Shown: piece after piece, positions 33,800 to 44,982 of the stretch
How positions within the stretch are numbered: the stretch's first letter is position 1
Layout of the letters: each line of letters begins with the position of its first letter
From: Rhypophila decipiens
Taxonomy: Eukaryota; Ascomycota; Sordariomycetes; Sordariales; Naviculisporaceae
Length of the DNA stretch: 64,000 nucleotides
Direction of reading: 5' to 3'
Assembly (NCBI GenBank): GCA_033297075.1
Contig: MU858170.1
Span: 50,393 to 114,392, forward strand
Program-made: the position numbers and the translations under genes
Notes under the pieces: generated by a model
What the model saw: the letters and a program-made list of their open reading frames with translations, nothing else
The model's database searches: none
Told to the model about the DNA's origin: nothing

Positions 33800-34509
33800 A
33801 TACCCGCCCGCCTCATTATTCCCCCGTGTGGCGACGATCCCAAGCACAGACACCATCTTCCTCCTGAGGACCAGCCACTTCGAGTATCAATCATAGGCCT
33901 CAACACCGAATTCGAGCGACTGTTTCCTGACAGCCCGAAGCTCCCTGCCGGCACTCACTGTACCGCTTGTTCTGGCAATCGAGGGGAAGCGCAGCCCACC
34001 TTCCACGAGATAGGCCCCCTTCTTGCCAAACTTGTCTTCGCAAACATCTACGGTCGTGAGAGTAATGACGAAATTTCAAATGACTTGGTCTTGCGTGACG
34101 AGGGTCATGGGTGGGCTCTGAAACGGGGCGAGACCGGGGAGAACAGGTACGTTACATTGCTAGCCAGTCACTTGCTGCCCTTTTCCATTTTATAACACAA
34201 AGTTAAACTACCAGGGATCTGACATTCCAAATAAACCCCCCTAGAATTACGAATTACATCTTGACATTTGATCATCTTGTCCCCTCGACAGATGACGATG
34301 ATCCCGAAGTCCTGCAGCTCAACTTGTTCGTTCCGAGCGACGCTCAATACAGCAAGATTTCTCTTGATCAGTATTTTGAGGATGATGACTGCGTGGTACT
34401 TGTGCCCAGGTGCTGCCAGGTTAGAAAGGGCACAACCGATCGCGGAAGAGTCAATGACGCGGTTAGGGAGAGAAAGGCACGGACTCGAGGACAAGTTCAG
34501 GAGGTCTGA
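33800..34509 (+). CDS. Hypothetical fungal protein, no ATG start found
   Basis: Two exons joined by a 98-bp intron (34147-34244, GTACGT...CTAG) give PARLIIPPCGDDP...LRVSIIGLNTEFERL...THCTACSGNRGEA, then NYILTFDHLVPS...QYFEDDDCVVLVPRCC, stop at 34507-34509; ~203 codons if counted from ATA 33800. The frame stays open upstream to about 33706 but has no ATG. A TATA-like GATATAAGG lies at ~33705, so transcription probably starts shortly before the frame. The codon before PARLIIP is ATA, where a start codon would be expected. It may be a start-loss pseudogene, a non-AUG start, or an exon whose partner I missed. No known domain; Cys pairs could bind metal. Confidence 0.55.
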
Positions 34510-35152
34510 GTCCCAGCGGCTTGGTCAAGGGCGGGAATTTTTCAAGTCGGATTGTGACTTACCCAGATGTGCTGGGATAGACTGGGAATTCTCCAGGTTG
34601 CCTCAATTCCGTGGCATCAGCCGGCTGGACCTGGGCTGTGATTCCAGATTTTCGATTTCCAATGCGGATAGAACCTGGAAGCCATTCTTGCTACTGTTCC
34701 ACTCCACTTGAACTTTGATGGCCTGCTAATACAGAAAAAGGCATTAGACGAGTGAAAGACCCATGAGCATATGGTTCCTTCCTTACAAAGAGTGAAGTGG
34801 GGCATGTCATCTTGAAAATTGCGCAAGTTATCGCACCACCAGACCCCGGAAATGGCCCTCACCTTCCTGCGGAGAAGCCGGCCTGCTGTCGATGACGCGG
34901 ATTGCAAAACTTTGCCCACAAATCAGCATGTGAAGCAGGCAGACCTTTTCTCGCCCAGATGATTTCCCCTCCTATCTCCCCAGACATCAATCTTTCGGCC
35001 ATCACCATCATCATCATCACCTGCCCTTGGAGTGATATTTGCATCGGCCCTCATTGGGTTTTCGTTGAAGACTTTGACTGTCTTCTGACACTTGTTCGTT
35101 CTAATTGATTGCACTGCACCTTTCTCTTCTGTGGATTTCCTATCGGTTCTCT
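34510..35152. other. Intergenic region
   Basis: About 640 bp without recognisable feature; contains a (CAT)n-like CATCATCATCAT stretch near 35005. Confidence 0.6.
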
Positions 35153-36816
35153 ATGTCGTTCCAAGCAAACGACCATATTCAGGCTCCGGCCCAGCCGGCT
35201 GTTCAAACCTCCAAGGACTGCGTAAGTTTTGTCTCATATTCCACTCTGTCTCTCTCTCACCATCGACCAAGTTGCTCACCAACCCTCGTTCTAACTCTCT
35301 ATTTATTGGCACAGCTAAAAGACTTTTCCAATTCCATGTTCGACCGTGTTCTTCCCGACGCGTCTGCGCCTACTGTTGGTCCCGGTCCCGTTGAGCAGCC
35401 CGAACTGCAAGAGTTCGTCAAGAACACACTCGAAAAGTACCCGTCAGAGCAGCACACGAGAATAATATCTGAGGGTCTTGCCGCGGCCCCAATTTTCAAG
35501 AAAAGCTTGAAGACAGCCCAAACTCAGCTTGACCTCACACAACAAAAGATTGTCAAACATGACAAAAAGAAACTTGACCGCGCGATCCGTGCTCAAGGCA
35601 AGGCAAACGATCTCGACAGGGTATGGGGAAGCCGTGATGCGTGGTTGCCAAAGGATTTAATCCCTGCCGACAGCCGCCGATTCACAACTGAACAGCAGCC
35701 GCGGCTCCCAGTCAACGACCGTATCATAGAGGAGCTCATGACTATCACCAAATTGGCCGTCGATAATCAGATCCCACTCCCTTCACTCTGGGCCAATAAT
35801 GCAGTGCTAACTAGGGCTTGCAAGAAGCGTGGTGAGACTGGCAGCCTAACACGCACTGCTGCTGAGAGTGCAGTGAAGATGTTGAAAGAAGAGCTTGAGG
35901 CTCGGAGGGCCAATAGGAATGAAACGGTGGAAGACGGTAAGGACAACCCCCATCCCCATCATGACACACAATCTCCAGCCTTGCACATTCCAGCTCATGG
36001 ACCATTTTGACTCACAATGGCAATACAGACTTCGGCGACCGAGACCTCTCGGTACCTCCCGAGGTGGGCCGCGGCCGCGACGCTGATTTGAGTGATAATG
36101 ACACCCTCGCTGTCTCACGTTTGGACTCCCCGGCGACTAACGGGCCGACGCAGCCCGAGGTCGTCGCCGCCAAAGTGCCAGCAGCGACAAGCACAGAAGC
36201 TACCGGCCCCTCCCCAAGCCCTTCCCCAAGGCCCCAGAAGAGAGCCAGAGACACGACAGAGGACGCAGGAGACGGCGAAGATACGGCCAAACTCCGGGCG
36301 ACCAAGCGGTCAATAACAAGGCTTGTTGCTGAGGTCAACGTTCCTCCCGAAACCGTCCAGGAGTTGGAGAAACGCCTTTCCCAGGCGCAGGAAGTTCTCG
36401 CCGAGGCAAGGACGCAAAAAAGCAAGTATGAGAAGAAGCGCAAAGTTTTAGACGATGCCCGGAAAGTGGACGAAGGCGTTAGAGAGCGTTGGGCCGCCTT
36501 CCTGGACTCCGAAAAAAACGAACTCGAAACACTTCCCGACCAGATCGAGGGCTCCCTTCGCATGAAAATTGTGCAGCGGCTCGATATTGACGAAAGAGCA
36601 TTTGAAGAGGCCAATGTATTGGCTAATAGATGTCATACAGAAAGAGTCCGGGATCTCGACAAGAGACTTGAGGAGAGCGCATCGGAGGTCCACCAGCTGG
36701 AAGCCCAGGTCCAGGAGTTGGAGAAGCAACTCAGGCAGGCGAGAATTTGCAGTCAACTGCTAGAGATCATCCAGCACGAGGATATGCAATCGATTACTAG
36801 AACAAGGTTTACCTGA
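35153..36816 (+). CDS. Coiled-coil protein of unknown function
   Basis: Three exons: 35153-35221, 35315-35936, 36029-36816; introns of 93 and 92 bp (GTAAGT, GTAAGG donors); 492 aa. The N-terminal half is charged and mostly helical (ELQEFVKNTLEKYPSEQ, KKLDRAIRAQGKANDLDRVWG), with a predicted small helical domain around LMTITKLAVDN. A Pro/Ser/Thr-rich spacer with a basic RPQKRAR patch, possibly a nuclear localisation signal, precedes a long Glu/Lys/Arg heptad-like region (residues ~330-480) ending in EVHQLEAQVQELEKQLR, a clear coiled coil. I do not recognise the family. Structural or scaffold role is possible. Confidence 0.78.
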
Positions 36817-38287
36817 GAATGAGATTGGAACTGTATTTACATATGGATTTAGGCTTTACCGGTTTTTCCCTGGTCTTGCTGGGATGTTTTTATTGCTCAT
36901 ATGTTCAGATCAGGATGTCATGGGTTCAGATGGGGCAGGAGAAGAATGTAATAGCCGGGCTGGTGATTCGAAATCGCGGCCGTGTATCTTGGCTCCGTGG
37001 GGCGTAGGACATGTTTACTTCCAAGGCTGGCATTTCTTTTCTGATTGGAGCCGGTTCTCTCGATTTGGTAGCTTGATGATAGAGGTCCACCCAGTTTGTT
37101 GATGCTAAATATACTTGTCGGCGTTTTGCCGAGTGTGTTTGAAGATATCTTCTTTGTCTTTCATTATTGCTCCGTTCCCTGATGCAGGTTCGTGATGTTC
37201 GGGGTGAATAAATGGGCATGGCTGCGTGGGCAATGCTCCTGGAAGGTACTCTAGTATCTTGTTAAGACCACAGGAAATAGAAGACAGATGCGAATGGGCG
37301 TCTCCGGCCATGAACTGGGACAGGCGGATATTGCACACTCCTGTTACCTGATCCTCCGGCGGATCCCACCAGGCAATGACAGCCATGAGATAGACTGATA
37401 TGAATTGCGTCCGATGTTTGCTGCGTCATGGCCAAAGACAGGACCGCAAGCGCCAATCCAGAGAAAGAGTGGCAGCTCGGGGTTGAGTTGGTATTCTATC
37501 GCCGCCTTGGTGATGAATGAGGCAACGTGTATTGTTTTCCATAATGTTTGCCCATTTGTAATCAGCCCACAGTGGTATATCGAGGTCTTGGATATCCCCC
37601 CGGTAAAGAAGTCGACGCCAGTTAGTACGCCGAAGGTGTTTTGCTGAGATACCTCTTGGTCTGTGCCTTTGCATGACCAACTCTCTTCCAGAGAAATAGT
37701 AGCAGAAACCCGAGGAGTTGTTCAGGGGAAAGTTGGGCCTCGTCAGGGTATTTTATCACATGAGTGAATTGGAGGTCTGGATGCCTGAAGGACAGGCAAG
37801 CAAACCCTTGGCATATGGCTAACAGGTGTGAGATACCTAGGTAAGGTACCTTAGCTTTAGCTTTACCTGCCAGGTTAATCCACCTTGTCTTGTTCGGAGT
37901 CCTTGTGCTGGCATTATTCTCACCACCTGGGACGAACAGTCATCAAACAAAACACGGCTTTGACGCATGTTTGCAACATCCTCATCGGCATGCACCATGA
38001 CGTTGTTAACTTGTCAAGCCGCTATGAACCGGTAGATGACTAACCTTTTATTACTCAGCGCGGGGTCAACGTTATCCCCTTTAGTGAGGAGGTTCAGTTC
38101 GATTGGCTCCAGCATAATCCCCTTTTGGTCCCTAATAAGATGTACAAGTACCGTCTTTCCTCCTCGGTCTTCTCCCCTTGAATTATTCTTGGCTACTCAG
38201 TTCACGTTTCTTGTCACCGTATCCAAACCAAATTGGGATTCACCGAGAAAACAATACATACACACAGATCCCGCGACACGAGAGACG
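36817..38287. other. Intergenic region
   Basis: About 1.5 kb. Minus-strand frames between 37105 and 37680 have some protein-like text in different frames and could be a decayed gene, but I cannot assemble them. Near 37835-37870 there is a short palindromic AGGTAAGGTACCTTA block with repeated TAGCTTTA. Confidence 0.5.
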
Positions 38288-38881
38288 ATGGCATCAGGTA
38301 CCGCTGACGAGTCCAAGCCCTCCTTTCCGCTTGCTGGCCTCGCCCGGGACGGTTGGTCCAAGGACGGCAAGGCAACAGCCACCTGCTTCTGTGGCACCGT
38401 GCAGCTCATTGTCGTAAGCAGTCCACCGGTCTAACCCAACCCAACCGAATATCAAAGCTGACGTCACAAATAGTCACTCGACGGTGTAGTCAACACCTTC
38501 GTCTGCAACTGCGCCGACTGCCGGAAGATCACGGCCTCCATGTTCGCCAGCAACTTCACCGTCAGGGACTCGCACTTTGAGCACGCGCGCGGAAAGGACC
38601 ACCTCAAGACGTTTAGCCAGTCCCAGACGATAGCTTCGGGCAAGGCCATGACCAACTACTTTTGCGAAAACTGCGGTACCCTTATGTACCGCGTGGGCGA
38701 GCGGTTTCCTGGCGTGAGCATCCTGCGTATTGGCACCGTCGACGACTTTTCGTTGCATGAAACCAGACTCCGACCGCGCCAGGAGCATTTCACCAAGGAC
38801 CGTGTCTGCTGGTTCACGGGAGTCCAGGGGGTTGAGGAGACCTTTGAGGCCCAGGGGTCAGGCAAACGACAAAAGCTATGA
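38288..38881 (+). CDS. GFA/CENP-V domain protein (glutathione-dependent formaldehyde-activating-like)
   Basis: Exons 38288-38413 and 38474-38881, 60-bp intron, phase 0; 177 aa. Zinc-binding motifs of the GFA fold are in order: CFCGTVQ, CNCADCRK and CENCGTLMYR, with SILRIGTVDD at the end. Such proteins are related to glutathione-dependent formaldehyde-activating enzymes, but most fungal copies have no proven reaction. The intron separates the first Cys pair from the rest. Cytosolic by lack of signals. It is convergent with GTP cyclohydrolase I, only ~200 bp apart, with no sign of shared function. Confidence 0.9.
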
Positions 38882-39079
38882 GGTAAAGGCCAGGATTTTA
38901 ATTCTCAAAGTGGTGACCGATTATGGCCATCTTTATATACTACAGGGCCAATTAATCTTTCACCGCATTGGGTCTGGATATCATATCTACTCTCCTTAAT
39001 AACCAATGCCCACTTACATTGCTGCGCCGCAGGGCTCGTCGCCAGGATGGATGCGTTGCCAAAGTCCCGCTACCCCTGA

Positions 39080-39919
39080 TCATCGCCCACTGCCCATTCC
39101 CACAAGACTCAGGAATTCATTCCTAGTCTTGTCATTGGTCTCGAAGCAGCCCAGCATACAGCTCGTGACAGTCACGGCCGAATATTGCTGTACTCCTCGT
39201 GTAACCATGCATAGGTGGCTTGATTCCATGACCACGGCTACCCCCTGAGGTTGGAGGGTCTCCACGATAGTCTCTGCCACTTGCCTAGTGAGCCTCTCCT
39301 GGACCTGGAGACGTCGGCTGAACATTTGGGCGATTCGAGGAAGCTTGGACAATCCAATGACCCTGTTGTTTGGGACGTAACCGATGTGCATCTTCCCCGT
39401 GAATGGTACCAGATGGTGCTCGCAGAGGCTGGAGATGTCAATGTTCTTGACGAGGACCATCTCGTTGTGATTTTCGTTGAAGATGGCGTTGTTGACGATG
39501 TCCCTGACGTCTTGGCCGTAGCCCTGGGTGAAGTCCATCATGGCTTTGGCAAAGCGCTTGGGGGTGTCGAGGAGGCCGGGCCGGTATGGGTCTTCCCCAA
39601 CGGACTGGAGAATGGTCTCGACAGCGGCCTTGATGTTGTTGAAACGGTCAGTCGCGGCGTGAGGAGACTCTTGGACCCTCAATCGAGCCCCGATACCTGG
39701 AAAAGGCAGTAAAGGTTAGAGACTGACATCCGATTGTGGGAAGGACGCAGGAGTCGGGAGATCTGGCCTACTGGGTCGGCACAGTCCGTCAGCCTCAATC
39801 AATGTATCGGCTGTTCTTCCTTCTTCTTGGTCATGCGGGTCACGGGCGTGAGAAATATGGCCGCTTGTTCCGCTGTTTGGCTCGAGAGAGTCACCATTGT
39901 TGCGGTCGGTCTGCGACAT
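39080..39919 (-). CDS. GTP cyclohydrolase I
   Basis: Exons 39919-39772 and 39696-39080, 75-bp intron (GTAGGC...CCAG); 254 aa. Converts GTP to 7,8-dihydroneopterin triphosphate, first step of folate and biopterin synthesis. The catalytic domain (from ~residue 60) has [15 protein letters not shown], the zinc ligands Cys141, His144 (CEHH) and Cys212 (SHLCM), and the GTP-site signatures GYVPNN and [11 protein letters not shown]. The N-terminal ~50 residues are hydrophilic and variable, as in other fungal enzymes. It ends VGMGSGR, a short tail. Homodecameric and cytosolic by analogy. Divergent from the large fusion gene with ~0.9 kb between start codons. Likely the housekeeping copy, but it could supply pterins to a neighbour. 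Confidence 0.96.
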
Positions 39920-40827
39920 GTTGACGGTGGATTTTGCAACGTCTTTGGGTTTCCAGTGTCAGAGCAGAAAGGTGATGGGATGGGATGGGGACCAGGCAAA
40001 ATCACTTCCATTGCCAGTGGCAATCGCTTTCCTGATAAACTGTTTGATGGGCAACTTCCTACACCGCATGAACTCGCCAAGATAGAATCTGGGCCAAACC
40101 TATTTGGGAAATTTGGGTACATACAGCCTCATTTAATTGTATATCTTTTGAGGTATCTTTTGGATAAGGGCCACAGGCCTTGCTTTTATTTGGCCTAGGG
40201 ATGCCAAGACCCTCCTTGTTGAGTATGGCCCAGATTCCATCTTCCCGAGTGCATGGCCCATGGCCAATGGCTTCACCAGATGACTCACTTTAAACCACAG
40301 CTTCAGCCCGGAATGCACTTTCCCTTTCGGTGTGTTTTGTGACTGCTTGTATTGGCGGATAGCAGCCAAATACCCGTCGCGGTCCCTGTTGGCCTCGCGG
40401 TCAGTTGCATATATTGCCAGATATCCGCATTTGCGGACGCATTGAGGCCATCAGCCCCTCAAGCAAACATGAACTGTCAATGCAACATGGACAACAAATG
40501 CTTGCAAGGATTGCCCCCCAATCTTTCACCCAAACCCGAAAATTTGAGCTCCCGTTGCAAGCCCATGTCCTCGCCTACCTGCCTTCTTTCACCTTCTGCT
40601 GGCTTCTCTTCAATCCAACGTCTTTCACGCCTCTGACCTTCAATCTCTGGACGTGCCGTACCAATTTCAAGTTGCCGCTTTCCAGAGTCAGCACGCCACC
40701 TTTGGTCCAAGACTCCTCTCACGCTCCTGACTCCACCGAGCTACCACTGACCGATGTGGCATTTCTTTCTCCATTCACAGACCATCTCAACAACTTTGAC
40801 ACCACTACGCGACTTACCACTATTCGC
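39920..40827. other. Divergent promoter region
   Basis: About 0.9 kb between GTP cyclohydrolase I and the fusion gene. The frame of the fusion gene is open from 40405, but those 141 codons read like leader rather than protein. Confidence 0.6.
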
Positions 40828-43800
40828 ATGGCCTCCCTTGAGACACTGAAAAAAGCCCTCCGGGAGGATGCTGAAACGGTACCCTCGTCGGCAAGGCTGC
40901 CCCTCACAGATGAACAATACAGCGCCGGCTTCAAAATTTTCAAAGATGGAAGAGCGAAGAGCTACCATGAATTCATCATCCCCCAGCTCTCCACCCTCAT
41001 GGAAACTCTCATCAACGCTCGTTCGCGCATCTCCGTCCTCGAGATTGGGCCTGGGCCCGAGAGCGTCCTCGGCCTTCTCCCCGAGAAGCAAAGGCGCCTG
41101 ATCAGGAGCTATACTGCCATTGAACCAAATAAGCTGTTCGCGTCTCGTTTGGAAAGTTGCCTGCTGGAAGACGAGTCTCTACTTCCTGGTTTGGACCGTC
41201 CTCCCACTGTCCGTCCCCGCTCATTCCGAGCCAGAGCCGGGCCCGAGGCACTCGGGCATGACAAGTTTGACCTCATCCTATTCTGTCATAGCATGTATGG
41301 CATGGAACCTAAGCGTGATTATATCGAGAGGGCACTAGGAATGCTCCTTGACAACGATGAGCAGCTTCCGGGTGATGGCTTGGTGGTTGTGTTCCATCAA
41401 GAAGGGATACACTTTAACGGACTGGTCTGTCATCGGACAGCACTCTTTCCCACGGGGACGGTCAGCATATCGAATGAGTGTGCGAAAGTGGATTCCTTCG
41501 TTAAATTCGTTTCGGGATGCACGGTGGAGGGTCAGGGTGACGTGGTCAAGGTCACGGCTGAGGGAAATCGGGCTTTGCTCTGTCGCTCTCTAGATCGGTC
41601 CGAGGGAGATCGTCTCATCGTCAGCGCCCCCGAGGTCATGATTGCCTTTACTCGACACGCTGCCTCCCTACCAGAGCTTATCTCACAAATGCGGTCTCTG
41701 TTCACGAAACCAAGAAGGAGGGTAAAAAACACTGAAGCTCGCCTTTGTAGCCCAGCTGCATTGATGGTACCAACCGAGATTTCACACATTCAAGCCTGTG
41801 TCCGATGGGCGAACCAGCACAGAGCCCAGCTTACCGTTATTGGGGGAAGCCATAGCGGCCACTGTATTGTTCCCAACGTCGTTGCAATCGACATGTGCTC
41901 GTTCAACAATGTTCATGTTGCTCCGACTGCGGCCGGGGTGAGCTTGATAATCGCCGAAGCTGGCGCCAACGCTGGAGATATCATCAACAAAGGGATGACC
42001 GAAGGGCTGACGGTGCCGCTAGGGTCCAGGCCGAGTGTGGGGGCAGGTCTCTGGCTTCAAGGCGGTATTGGTCACCTCGCACGAATGTACGGTCTCACGT
42101 GTGATTCCGTCGTCGGTGCCGTCCTCGTCAGTGCTGATTCCGGCGATATCGTGCACGTCGGTTCTGTTCCAAGTCGTTTCCAGCCGGCTGGATCCTCTCG
42201 GCCACGCGCAGACCTCGAGCGCGACATACTGTGGGCCATAAAAGGCGCTGGGACCAACTTTGGTGTTGTTGTCAGTGTAGTTTTCAGAAGCTGTCCCGTT
42301 TCGACATTCCTTGTGCGAAGCTGGAAATTCCCCTTGTTCAACGATGCTGAAGCAAGGCACCGCGTGCGGCGCTTTGACAAAGAGATTGCTGGGAAGCTAC
42401 CACGCAAATGCTCATCTGACGCATACCTTTACCATGATGCTGATACAGATAAGCTACACCTGGGAGTAACGATATACCAAGTTTCTGCCATTGTCGACGG
42501 ATCAGAAGACCCGTTGCCTCTCAACACACAGTTGTCGCCTGCGCACGAAACTCAGTTGAGCAACCAATACTCTCTTGAGACGCAATTCAGCTCTAGGATC
42601 AAAGGGGTATTGGGTCCTGCAGCGGAGACGAGGGTGGTTGACTGCAACGGTTTATTCGAAACAGACATGTACATGTCGGGCATGCAAGGCGGGCATGGGG
42701 GTGGCAAGACGTCTTCGTTCAAGCGTTGTGTCTTCCTCAAAGCTATTGGCTCGGCAGACACCACTCTCCAGGCCATGGTCGATGCCATGAACATGCGTCC
42801 CACAGCTCTCTGCTATCTGCACTTGCTGCACGGCGGCGGAAGCGAGGGGGTTGTTCATAATGTTCGGTCCGACGCCACGGCCTTCGGTTGTCGAGACTGG
42901 GACTTTGCCTGCGTAGTCACCGGAGTCTGGTTGCGCGACCAGGATAGCAGTGATGAACCACGACAGGTTCAACAGTGGGTATACGACGTCGTGACAAGCT
43001 TATTAACCCTAGACTCATGTTCGGGAGTCTACCCAGCCGACCTAGGCCCAGATCCCCGAGATACCTCGCTGGCGCTGAAAGCCTTCGGACCCAACCGGCC
43101 GTGTCTAGCTCATCTCAAGAAAGCTCTGGATCCACACAACACGATGGCATATGCCTGCCCACTCCCCAAAGAACCGAAGGCCCCAGAGCTCATCATCCTT
43201 GTGACGGGTCAGCATGGGGCCGGAAAGGATTACTGTGCCGACCTTTGGACTTCTTTCTTTCAGACCGATCAAAAGTCGCTGGCTACCCGGTCAGTAAGCA
43301 TCAGCACTGCCATCAAAAGAGAATACGCAGAGGCCTCCGGTGCAAACTTGAAGCGACTGCTCACCGAGCGAGAATACAAGGAGGAACATCGACCAGCCCT
43401 GACAGCCTTTTGGGAGAAGAGGGTTGGAGAACGACAGAATCTGGCTGAGGAGACATTCATCAATTGTGTCTACAACGCGGCAGTTGACGATGTAGACGTG
43501 TTGTTGATCACCGGCATGAGAGATGAGGCGCCAGTTGCGAAGGTCTCTCACCTGGTTCCAAATAGCCGTGTCGTTGAAGTCCACGTTCGTGCCGACAACG
43601 AGACGATGCGGCAACGTCGATCCATGATGCCCCCTGCTAGTAGTGATGACTCATTCGACGCAGCCCCAAAGACCTTGAATTATATCCCTGACTTTATCTT
43701 TGACAATAACGCCTCCGGAGATATAAACGTCAAGAACTTTGCAGCTCGGTACCTGGTTCCTTATTCAGGGGAAAGGGACGACCTACGCCGCTTGGAAAGC

Positions 43801-44424
43801 ATGATCCGCTGTGTTCCAAACTTTCCACGCCAAGGTGTCGACTTTCGGCATGTCTTGGGTATCAGCCAGCAACCAGGTGGAATCCAGCTTGTAACTGCTC
43901 TCCTGAAAACCCAATTTGGAGGTAACTGGGCTGATATAGACGCCATCGTATCCTGCGAGTCCGGCGGCTTCATATTTGCGTCGGCCTTGGCGGGCCATGG
44001 CGTGGACGTTCCGCTTGTGATGATTCGCAAGGCCGGGAAACTTCCTCCTCCTGTGGTATCGGTAGCGAAGGGGCAGTCAAATATTTCACATGCAAGCTCC
44101 GAGTCGACCGGTTCCGGATCGTCCGGTGTCGAGTCATCGTATTCCAAGGATTCGGGCGATGAAGAAGAGGAGCGAGTGGAGATTGAGAGACACGCTATTC
44201 GTGACCCTGGAGGTGCCTCTGTTCTTGTGGTCGATGATGTGCTGGCGAGTGGGAGGACGCTTTGTGCTGTTTTGAGTCTGCTAAGAGAGGTCGGGGTTGA
44301 AGCGGAAAGGATCAGTGTCATGGTGGTTGCTGAGTTTCCTGTTCATCGTGGACGGAAGGCGCTGCGGGAGGCAGGATTCGGGCAAGTACGGGTGCAAAGT
44401 TTGCTTGTCTTTGGTGGTGTCTAG
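40828..44424 (+). CDS. Four-domain enzyme: methyltransferase-like, FAD oxidoreductase, phosphomevalonate-kinase-like, APRT-like
   Basis: Single exon, 1198 aa from ATG 40828 (MASLETLKKAL). Residues ~30-255: SAM-methyltransferase-like, motif I LEIGPGP at 71-77, acidic partner after AIEP. ~310-780: FAD/PCMH oxidoreductase of the berberine-bridge type, GGSHSGH at 339-345 (His342 in the position of the covalent flavin ligand), GAGLWLQGGIG 405-414, GAGTNFGV, and a BBE-like end FGPN...LKKALDPHNT. ~785-975: P-loop domain with GQHGAGK (794-800) and a KREYAEASGANLKRLL/TEREYKEEHR stretch matching animal-type phosphomevalonate kinase. ~985-1198: adenine phosphoribosyltransferase-like, FPRQGVDFR at 999-1007 and PRPP loop LVVDDVLASGRT (1133-1144), with an acidic insert ~1085-1120. 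The four activities on one chain suggest a purine- or nucleotide-linked pathway. True reaction unknown. Confidence 0.88.
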   Translation: MASLETLKKALREDAETVPSSARLPLTDEQYSAGFKIFKDGRAKSYHEFIIPQLSTLMETLINARSRISVLEIGPGPESVLGLLPEKQRRLIRSYTAIEPNKLFASRLESCLLEDESLLPGLDRPPTVRPRSFRARAGPEALGHDKFDLILFCHSMYGMEPKRDYIERALGMLLDNDEQLPGDGLVVVFHQEGIHFNGLVCHRTALFPTGTVSISNECAKVDSFVKFVSGCTVEGQGDVVKVTAEGNRALLCRSLDRSEGDRLIVSAPEVMIAFTRHAASLPELISQMRSLFTKPRRRVKNTEARLCSPAALMVPTEISHIQACVRWANQHRAQLTVIGGSHSGHCIVPNVVAIDMCSFNNVHVAPTAAGVSLIIAEAGANAGDIINKGMTEGLTVPLGSRPSVGAGLWLQGGIGHLARMYGLTCDSVVGAVLVSADSGDIVHVGSVPSRFQPAGSSRPRADLERDILWAIKGAGTNFGVVVSVVFRSCPVSTFLVRSWKFPLFNDAEARHRVRRFDKEIAGKLPRKCSSDAYLYHDADTDKLHLGVTIYQVSAIVDGSEDPLPLNTQLSPAHETQLSNQYSLETQFSSRIKGVLGPAAETRVVDCNGLFETDMYMSGMQGGHGGGKTSSFKRCVFLKAIGSADTTLQAMVDAMNMRPTALCYLHLLHGGGSEGVVHNVRSDATAFGCRDWDFACVVTGVWLRDQDSSDEPRQVQQWVYDVVTSLLTLDSCSGVYPADLGPDPRDTSLALKAFGPNRPCLAHLKKALDPHNTMAYACPLPKEPKAPELIILVTGQHGAGKDYCADLWTSFFQTDQKSLATRSVSISTAIKREYAEASGANLKRLLTEREYKEEHRPALTAFWEKRVGERQNLAEETFINCVYNAAVDDVDVLLITGMRDEAPVAKVSHLVPNSRVVEVHVRADNETMRQRRSMMPPASSDDSFDAAPKTLNYIPDFIFDNNASGDINVKNFAARYLVPYSGERDDLRRLESMIRCVPNFPRQGVDFRHVLGISQQPGGIQLVTALLKTQFGGNWADIDAIVSCESGGFIFASALAGHGVDVPLVMIRKAGKLPPPVVSVAKGQSNISHASSESTGSGSSGVESSYSKDSGDEEEERVEIERHAIRDPGGASVLVVDDVLASGRTLCAVLSLLREVGVEAERISVMVVAEFPVHRGRKALREAGFGQVRVQSLLVFGGV

Positions 44425-44982
44425 AGATGTTGGATATAGAGGACTGGATGAGCACGATTTACTGCTCAGTGCTGGTGGAGCAGGAGTTCTACATGTCTCC
44501 GTTGGATTACCAACAATTATTTTCGTGCTGCAGCCCAACCATGAAGATCAATTCCACTGACGGGCAACTGACTCAAGACCGGACCAGGTCTCGACGATTT
44601 AACTGGTGATGGTCACGAATATTGCGGCTAAATCGGGATAAACCTGTCCAATCATGTCGATCAAAGATGCCCTATGATGTAACCCTCCTCCAGTAGGAGT
44701 GGTTCCACAACGTCACGAGCTGAAAAAACGGTTGTAACACCATCTAATTCGCCTTGCTGATTGCTCGTATTGACATGTCAACTGACCAAGCCTCCCAGCC
44801 TCCACATTATGTACAGCTCGTATTACCAACAGGGACACGGTGTGACCCCGACTATCGGGTAAGTACTGAAGATATTAAACCCCCCACCAACCTTCAGTTC
44901 AATTGACCTGTCTACATCGCCTTTTAACATCAATCATCCACATCATTCCCCAACACCATTTGAACAAAAGCAAAAAAGAGCC
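44425..44982. other. Intergenic region
   Basis: About 560 bp; promoter and leader of the next gene (CT- and A-rich just before the ATG). Nothing else seen. Confidence 0.6.

Noticed and set aside
37105..37680. Protein-like minus-strand pieces in three frames
   Set aside because: They could not be joined by plausible introns, and no domain was recognised.
40405..40827. 141 extra in-frame codons upstream of the four-domain enzyme
   Set aside because: They read like leader sequence, without domain likeness, and ATG 40828 starts directly before the conserved-looking part.
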